Part shown: piece by piece, positions 14,259-18,161 of the stretch
Position numbering within the stretch: position 1 is the stretch's first letter
Layout: the number at the start of each line of letters is the position of its first letter
Origin: a bacterium
Lineage (GTDB): Bacteria > Bdellovibrionota > FAC87 > UBA2466
Direction of reading: 5' to 3'
DNA: 18,161 nucleotides
Assembly: GCA_019750655.1 (NCBI GenBank)
Contig: JAIEOG010000209.1
Coordinates: 1 to 18,161, forward strand
Translations under genes and position numbers: made by a program
Notes under the pieces: model-generated
The model's input: only the letters and a program-made list of their open reading frames with translations
Told to the model about the DNA's origin: nothing
Database searches by the model: none

Positions 14259-15302
14259 TCAAAGCGTCGCGCAGTCAATCACGAAGCGGTACTTCACTTG
14301 GCCTTTTACGGTGCGGTCATACGCTTCATTGATCTGCGGCGCAGAAACTAGTTCGATTTCCGGAAAGACTTTCTTAGCCGCGCAGAAATCGAGCATCTGC
14401 TGCGTTTCTTTAATCCCACCAATCAGCGATCCCGTGAGCCGCTTGCGCCCGAAGAGTAGTGCCGTTGCATCGACTTCGTTGGGCTCGGGAGCAGCGCCCA
14501 GTAGAACCAACGTCGAGTCTTTCTTCAGAGTGCTCAGGTACGGTGTGAAATCGTGTTTAGCGGAAACGGTATCGATGATCAGATCGAGCTTTCCCGCAAA
14601 TGGCGCGAAGTTTTTCTCGTCACGCGTGACGACGAAATGCTTGGCTCCCAGTTTTTTTGCGTCGGCTTCTTTGCCGGCCGACGTGCTAAATACCGTGACT
14701 TCACCGCCCATGGCTTTGGCGATCTTCACCGCCATGTGGCCCAATCCGCCCAGTCCAACGACACCCACCTTGCTGCCTTTTTTCACTTTGTAACGCTTCA
14801 GCGGCGAATAAGTCGTAATGCCGGCGCAGAGCAGCGGCGCCACTTTGTCTAAGGGAAGTCCCTTTTTTACTTTCAAGACGAAGTTCTGGTTCACGGTGAT
14901 GAAAGTCGAATAGCCGCCTTGAGTCGGCGTCTTTTTGTCCGCTTCGGTGGAGTTGTAGGTGAAGCTGACGCCTTTTTTGCAAAACATTTCCTCGCCGCTT
15001 TTGCAGTTCGAGCATTTTCCGCAAGAGTAAACGAAACAGCCAACCCCCACCGGGTCGCCGACTTTAAAACGCTTCACTTTTTTGCCGACTTGTTTCACAT
15101 GGCCCACGATTTCGTGTCCAGGAACACAGGGATAATGTGTCGGGCCCCATTCGCCACGCGCGGTGTGGATGTCCGAGTGGCAGATGCCGCAGTAGCGCAC
15201 CTCAATCAACACATCGTCCGCTCCCGGCGAACGGCGCTCAAAGGAAAAGGGTTGGAGAGGGCTGGTGGCGGACTGGGCTGCATAAGCTTTGGTTTGAATC
15301 AT
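14259..15302 (-). CDS. Zinc-dependent alcohol/aldehyde dehydrogenase (YahK/CAD-like)
   Basis: The protein has 347 residues from the ATG at 15302, where it aligns by eye with the start of E. coli YahK; the frame is open back to a GTG at 15338. Catalytic zinc ligands are in 'CGICHSD' and 'PGHEIVG', and structural zinc ligands in 'CGKCSNC' and the following Cys. 'GVGCFVYSC', 'APLLCAGITTYSPL' and the nucleotide-binding 'GVVGLGGLGHMAVK' are hallmarks of the cinnamyl-alcohol-dehydrogenase-like MDR group, which usually reduces aldehydes with NADPH. The protein is notably Lys-rich compared with its neighbours (for example KKVKRFKV, KRYKVKKGSK), which might reflect a different origin. It stands alone on its strand, divergent from the unknown protein at 15410 and convergent with the outer-membrane protein gene. 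Confidence 0.93.
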   Translation of the reverse strand: MIQTKAYAAQSATSPLQPFSFERRSPGADDVLIEVRYCGICHSDIHTARGEWGPTHYPCVPGHEIVGHVKQVGKKVKRFKVGDPVGVGCFVYSCGKCSNCKSGEEMFCKKGVSFTYNSTEADKKTPTQGGYSTFITVNQNFVLKVKKGLPLDKVAPLLCAGITTYSPLKRYKVKKGSKVGVVGLGGLGHMAVKIAKAMGGEVTVFSTSAGKEADAKKLGAKHFVVTRDEKNFAPFAGKLDLIIDTVSAKHDFTPYLSTLKKDSTLVLLGAAPEPNEVDATALLFGRKRLTGSLIGGIKETQQMLDFCAAKKVFPEIELVSAPQINEAYDRTVKGQVKYRFVIDCATL

Positions 15303-15409
15303 GCTGAGCACGTTAGACCTCGCCCATTTTCTTGTCACGTCTGGGGTGTGTTAGGAAGTGCTCGCCAGGGTAGCTCGGCTGTAGTAGACCCTGATCTTTT
15401 TCCGATCGA

Positions 15410-16720
15410 ATGAGGCCATTTCTTTTTATTTTCGCGCTCCTAGTTCTCCGGGGCACCCCTCTGCGTGCTGGCGATGCGGATTACTACCAAGCTGCTTACC
15501 AAGCTTTAGTAGCGGTGGAGTTAGGCGGAACGGTCAATGCGGGTTCATGGAACGAGTCGGCAGAGCCTGACGATGCCGATGCCTCGCCTGTGCGCCGGGC
15601 TGTGACGGATATCCTCAATGGGATCTACATTTCCCACGGCCAGCTAGACACCTTTTTTGATTGGATCACACCCGAAGAGCTCGAGGCGCTGCCACTAGAA
15701 ACTCTCGAAGAAGTTTTGAAATACGATCTGCACTCGGAAATTTTCCGTTTCCGCCGTTGGGGTTTCGAAATGGAGTCTCGCGTGCACTCCGATGAAGCGC
15801 GCGACCGTTGGAGACGGCGGTTGATCAAGCTTCATTTGGCGGAAGCCGCAGAGAGAGTTTTCGCACTGGAAAACCAGTGGGCTGACAGCCTCGCAAGATC
15901 CAAGCTTATTTACTCTGACGAGGCTTGGTGGGCCGGAGTGGGCAGCGCTATGCTTGCGGGCGTAGTCGGTGGCGGAACGGCTTACATCCACGAGAGTTGT
16001 TCCACGGGGGCGCTCGTCGCTCTTGGCACTGCCAGCGCGCTCTGTCTTTGGAAGGCGTATACCCATTTCATCGATTGGAAGGACATGTCGCTCGCCTACC
16101 ACCGCTGGCAGATTCGCTACGAGCACCGCCGCGCCCAAAGGCGTGTTTACGAACTCAAGCTCTATGCTAATACGCTGAGCTCCTGGCCCATGGAGCTGGC
16201 CTGGCAAGTGGAGCGTGCTTTGAGCAGCCGTTTGGAGCTTTCTCCTGCCACGGCCCCCCCAGAGTCGCAGGAACTCCTTTTGAAGTCCGGCGTGAAAACC
16301 TCCGTGCGGTATGGCGAGGGCAGAACGCTTGTGGTGGTTCCTAGCGAAACGTTCGCGGCTTTCGGCAAGGTCCGCGAGGGCGATTTGCCGGTGAAACTCG
16401 GTGCGCTTTTCGCGAGAAATTATTGGGTCCACTACCCGGAGTTAGATCCGGAGGGTTACTACCTGCTTAATGATGCTACTCTCGACGCGCCTTTTTCCAA
16501 GTTCACCGGACCCGTCGAAGTTTGGTCTGGTTTGCTCCAGGGAAAAAGCCGGCGTCTGGCTAGTTATGGCCACGAACAAGCCGCAGCGGGTTTGGCGCAG
16601 TGGTTGAAAACCGCGGAGCCGGCCTCCCCGGCCTGGAAAGGGTTGCGCGGCTGTATCCAATGGCTCACCGGCTGGAAAAAGGCTAAACCCTCGGAACCCT
16701 TAGTGTCTTCCTCTCGCTAG
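15410..16720 (+). CDS. Secreted/membrane protein of unknown function
   Basis: This 436-residue protein is not recognised. A signal peptide (MRPFLFIFALLVLRGTPLRA, cleavage after A20) is followed by a helical, highly charged region to about 170 with many Glu/Arg residues ('DEARDRWRRRLIKLHLAEAAERVF'). Next come two adjacent hydrophobic helices (about 173-193 and 199-217, separated by 'HESCS') that could form a membrane hairpin. A second basic helix follows ('HRWQIRYEHRRAQRRVYELK'), then a mixed alpha/beta C-terminal part from about 275 ('RTLVVVPSETFAAFGKVREGDLPVKLGALF'). The signal peptide plus hairpin would place both large parts in the periplasm, if the hairpin is truly inserted. No ribosome site is obvious before ATG 15410. 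The gap of 107 bases to the divergent dehydrogenase holds no convincing promoter. Confidence 0.7.
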   Translation: MRPFLFIFALLVLRGTPLRAGDADYYQAAYQALVAVELGGTVNAGSWNESAEPDDADASPVRRAVTDILNGIYISHGQLDTFFDWITPEELEALPLETLEEVLKYDLHSEIFRFRRWGFEMESRVHSDEARDRWRRRLIKLHLAEAAERVFALENQWADSLARSKLIYSDEAWWAGVGSAMLAGVVGGGTAYIHESCSTGALVALGTASALCLWKAYTHFIDWKDMSLAYHRWQIRYEHRRAQRRVYELKLYANTLSSWPMELAWQVERALSSRLELSPATAPPESQELLLKSGVKTSVRYGEGRTLVVVPSETFAAFGKVREGDLPVKLGALFARNYWVHYPELDPEGYYLLNDATLDAPFSKFTGPVEVWSGLLQGKSRRLASYGHEQAAAGLAQWLKTAEPASPAWKGLRGCIQWLTGWKKAKPSEPLVSSSR

Positions 16721-16807
16721 GCACTGTATACGCTCAAATCAGGAAATCCCTCGTCTATTCCATAGCTTAAGTTTCGCAATGCCCCCGTTGTCTACACCCT
16801 GGGCGGT

Positions 16808-16847
16808 ACCGGCGGTCTTTCCCGCAGGGGTTTTGAGCGCCGGTTTT
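16808..16847 (+). terminator. Stem-loop with T-run between the unknown gene and the J-domain gene
   Basis: ACCGGCG 16808-16814 pairs with CGCCGGT 16838-16844, which runs into TTTT (16844-16847). The 23-base loop contains a small CCC-GCA-GGG hairpin (16821-16829). It may terminate the transcript of the 15410-16720 gene, or act as a leader structure ahead of the J-domain gene 31 bases downstream. The rest of the 157-base gap shows nothing recognisable. Confidence 0.45.
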
Positions 16848-16877
16848 GCAATTGAAGGAGGGTGAAGGAAGAGGCAG

Positions 16878-17558
16878 ATGCGTCTAAACGCTAGGCAGTA
16901 CCGCGATCAGCTTTACCGGCTCCGGGCCCACCCGGATTCGTTCGAAGGCTTCTACGACCAGCGCGATTCTTTCACCATGGTTTACCTTTCCGTCATCCCT
17001 TTTGGGATTGCGGAATACCTGGTTGAAGCCCGTTACGACGTCATTCCGAGTGGTTTAGTTTTCCCGATCGGCTTTTTGCTCTTCTGGGCTTTTTATTACA
17101 CGTATTACAAACCCGGCATTTTAGAAGACCGGCTCACGAAGCCGTCGCAGTTTAATTTGATGAGCATCCCTTTGCTCGTCTTCGGGGTTCTTATTTGGTT
17201 TGTGAAAGTCACCTTGGTGGAACTCGGCCACTTAGCGGTTTTCCAATGGCTCGTAGCAAAACCTGCTGCGCGCCCCAAACCGCACGCCGCGAAAGCTTCG
17301 GCGAAAACGGCGCCCCAAGGTGGACGACCGGCGGCTCCTCCGCCTTTGCTTTCTCCGGATTTACTCGAAGCTTTGAATGCCTTGGGTTTGAAACCCGGCT
17401 GCAGCTGGAACGATATCCACCGCCAGTACCGCACACTCGCAAAACAGTTTCACCCAGACTTAAATCCCGACATCACCGATTTTGGCCGGCGGTTTATCCA
17501 CCTCGATGCCGCTTACCACAAGCTCGCCAAAGTCCGTTCGAAGCATTTTCCAAAGTAA
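16878..17558 (+). CDS. Membrane-anchored J-domain (DnaJ-like) protein
   Basis: In this 226-residue protein three hydrophobic segments (about 32-49, 55-77, 92-114) are followed by an Ala/Pro/Lys-rich linker (127-157) and a C-terminal J domain (about 160-225). The J domain contains 'LNALGLKPGCSWNDIHRQYRTLAKQ', the essential HPD triad at 192-194, and 'FIHLDAAYHKL'. J domains stimulate ATP hydrolysis by DnaK-type Hsp70s; here the domain is tethered to the membrane, probably facing the cytoplasm, which would recruit Hsp70 to the inner face. The order (membrane part first, J domain last) differs from classical DnaJ and there are no zinc-finger or client-binding domains. The purine-rich AGAGG shortly before ATG 16878 supports the start. 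It is followed after 33 bases by pgpA. Confidence 0.85.
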   Translation: MRLNARQYRDQLYRLRAHPDSFEGFYDQRDSFTMVYLSVIPFGIAEYLVEARYDVIPSGLVFPIGFLLFWAFYYTYYKPGILEDRLTKPSQFNLMSIPLLVFGVLIWFVKVTLVELGHLAVFQWLVAKPAARPKPHAAKASAKTAPQGGRPAAPPPLLSPDLLEALNALGLKPGCSWNDIHRQYRTLAKQFHPDLNPDITDFGRRFIHLDAAYHKLAKVRSKHFPK

Positions 17559-17591
17559 AACTCTGGCTTCGGCCGCGCTCCCCTTGGCGGC

Positions 17592-18110
17592 GTGACAGCC
17601 GCTCCGAGATCCCGTACTGTCTTCGCTGTGACGGCGACTTCTAGATTTGCAAAATGGGAAAAACGCGGCGCGCTGGTTATCGCCACTGGTGTTTTTGCCG
17701 GCTACTGGCCGTTCGGCCCAGGCACTCTCGGAACTATCCTGGCTCTTCCAATCGCATGGCTCTTAGGAGGGACTTCCTTCTGGTTGCAAATTGCCTTTGC
17801 CGGCGCCTTATTTGCCGTGGGAGTGTGGGCAAGCGAACGGGCCATCAAAGCGCTCAAGCGAGATGATGCACCGCAGATAGTGATCGATGAAGTGGTCGGG
17901 TATCTGGTGGCAGTGATCGCGGTGCCGTTCACGGTTTATTGGTTGGCCTGGGGTTTTTGTCTGTTCCGCTTTTTCGATATCTTCAAACCTTTTCCCATCT
18001 CCTGGTTAGACGAGAATGTGAAAGGTGGTTGGGGAGTGATGCTGGACGACGTAGCTGCCGGTTTGTTCGCAAATTTAGTGATGCATCTGATGATGCGGGC
18101 CTCTTTATAA
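17592..18110 (+). CDS. pgpA: Phosphatidylglycerophosphatase A
   Basis: The 172-residue protein matches PgpA throughout: 'GPGTLGTILALP' (42-53), 'IVIDEVVGYLVA' (96-107) with D99/E100, 'FRFFDIFKPFPISWLDENVKGG' in pieces (125-146), and 'LDDVAAGLFAN' (151-161). Three or four hydrophobic segments place it in the inner membrane, where it removes phosphate from phosphatidylglycerophosphate to make phosphatidylglycerol. The start is uncertain: GTG 17592 gives the full frame, while a GTG at 17627 would remove 11 or 12 unconserved residues; neither has a good ribosome site. The next gene starts nine bases after the stop. Confidence 0.93.
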   Translation: MTAAPRSRTVFAVTATSRFAKWEKRGALVIATGVFAGYWPFGPGTLGTILALPIAWLLGGTSFWLQIAFAGALFAVGVWASERAIKALKRDDAPQIVIDEVVGYLVAVIAVPFTVYWLAWGFCLFRFFDIFKPFPISWLDENVKGGWGVMLDDVAAGLFANLVMHLMMRASL

Positions 18111-18119
18111 GGAGAATGC

Positions 18120-18161
18120 ATGGATAATCGTATGGAAGGTTCGGATAAGGCAAAAGCGCTT
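18120..18161 (+). CDS. recA: Start of a gene, probably recA (3' truncated by window end)
   Basis: Only 14 codons are visible, from ATG 18120: MDNRMEGSDKAKAL. A good ribosome site (AGGAG, five to six bases upstream) supports the start; the nearby ATG at 18116 runs into a stop after three codons. The 'DKAKAL' ending is what would precede the conserved RecA segment with 'QIEKQFGKG', and recA is often found after pgpA (with or without cinA) in deltaproteobacterial-type genomes. The peptide does not look like the usual CinA start. With so few residues this identification is an inference from position and a short match. Confidence 0.45.
   Translation, partial: MDNRMEGSDKAKAL

Noticed and set aside
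15303..15340. Possible sigma-70 promoter (GTGACA with TAACGT) for the dehydrogenase
   Set aside because: The -10 match is weak and would leave almost no leader; not strong enough to list.
16022..16038. Second TGGCAC...GC sigma-54-like match
   Set aside because: It lies deep inside the 15410-16720 coding region with poor -12 context and no gene start nearby downstream.
1..18161. CRISPR array, transposon ends, phage integrase or attachment sites
   Set aside because: No regularly spaced direct repeats, transposase, integrase or tRNA-linked duplications were found by reading.

Overview
The window looks like a chromosomal segment of a Gram-negative, moderately GC-rich bacterium. It carries lipopolysaccharide (LPS) transport genes (an LptC-LptA-like fusion, LptB, LptE), sigma-54, several secreted proteins and lipoproteins, and an outer-membrane barrel. 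Large Ig-like surface proteins, delta-60 propeller lipoproteins and a PgpA gene followed by a RecA-like start would fit the Bdellovibrionota / former deltaproteobacterial sphere. That placement is an inference from gene content and was not tested by phylogeny.

Layout. (1) 2-2797, plus strand: a 5'-truncated Ig-repeat protein with a vWA-like C-terminus, then a secreted nuclease-fold protein that seems to lack two of its three catalytic residues. (2) 7195-2760, minus strand: five genes in which every junction is a 4-base ATGA stop/start overlap, encoding a thiolase, an 85-residue basic protein, a GT4 glycosyltransferase, a NUDIX hydrolase and a delta-60 beta-propeller lipoprotein. (3) 7230-8860, plus strand: lptE-holA. 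(4) 12618-9058, minus strand: lptCA fusion-lptB-rpoN-hpf, converging on holA across a 197-base spacer with inverted repeats. (5) 12725-14254, plus strand: a two-part outer-membrane protein, with a plausible sigma-54 promoter in the divergent gap. (6) 15302-14259, minus strand: a zinc alcohol dehydrogenase. (7) 15410-18161, plus strand: an unknown secreted or membrane protein, a membrane-anchored J-domain protein, pgpA and the start of a gene that is probably recA.

How the genes work together. LptB is the ATPase of the LPS exporter, the LptCA-like fusion would form part of the periplasmic bridge, and LptE is the lipoprotein plug of the outer-membrane translocon. Having these within about 5 kb is more compact than in E. 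coli, where lptE-holA and lptCAB-rpoN-hpf are far apart. RpoN needs dedicated activators, and none is visible here, but one candidate RpoN promoter lies 64 bases ahead of the neighbouring outer-membrane protein gene. The five-gene overlapping set has no obvious single pathway and is the most puzzling block.

No rRNA, tRNA, insertion sequence, integrase, CRISPR array or origin was recognised. The longest stretch without a gene is 197 bases (8861-9057).
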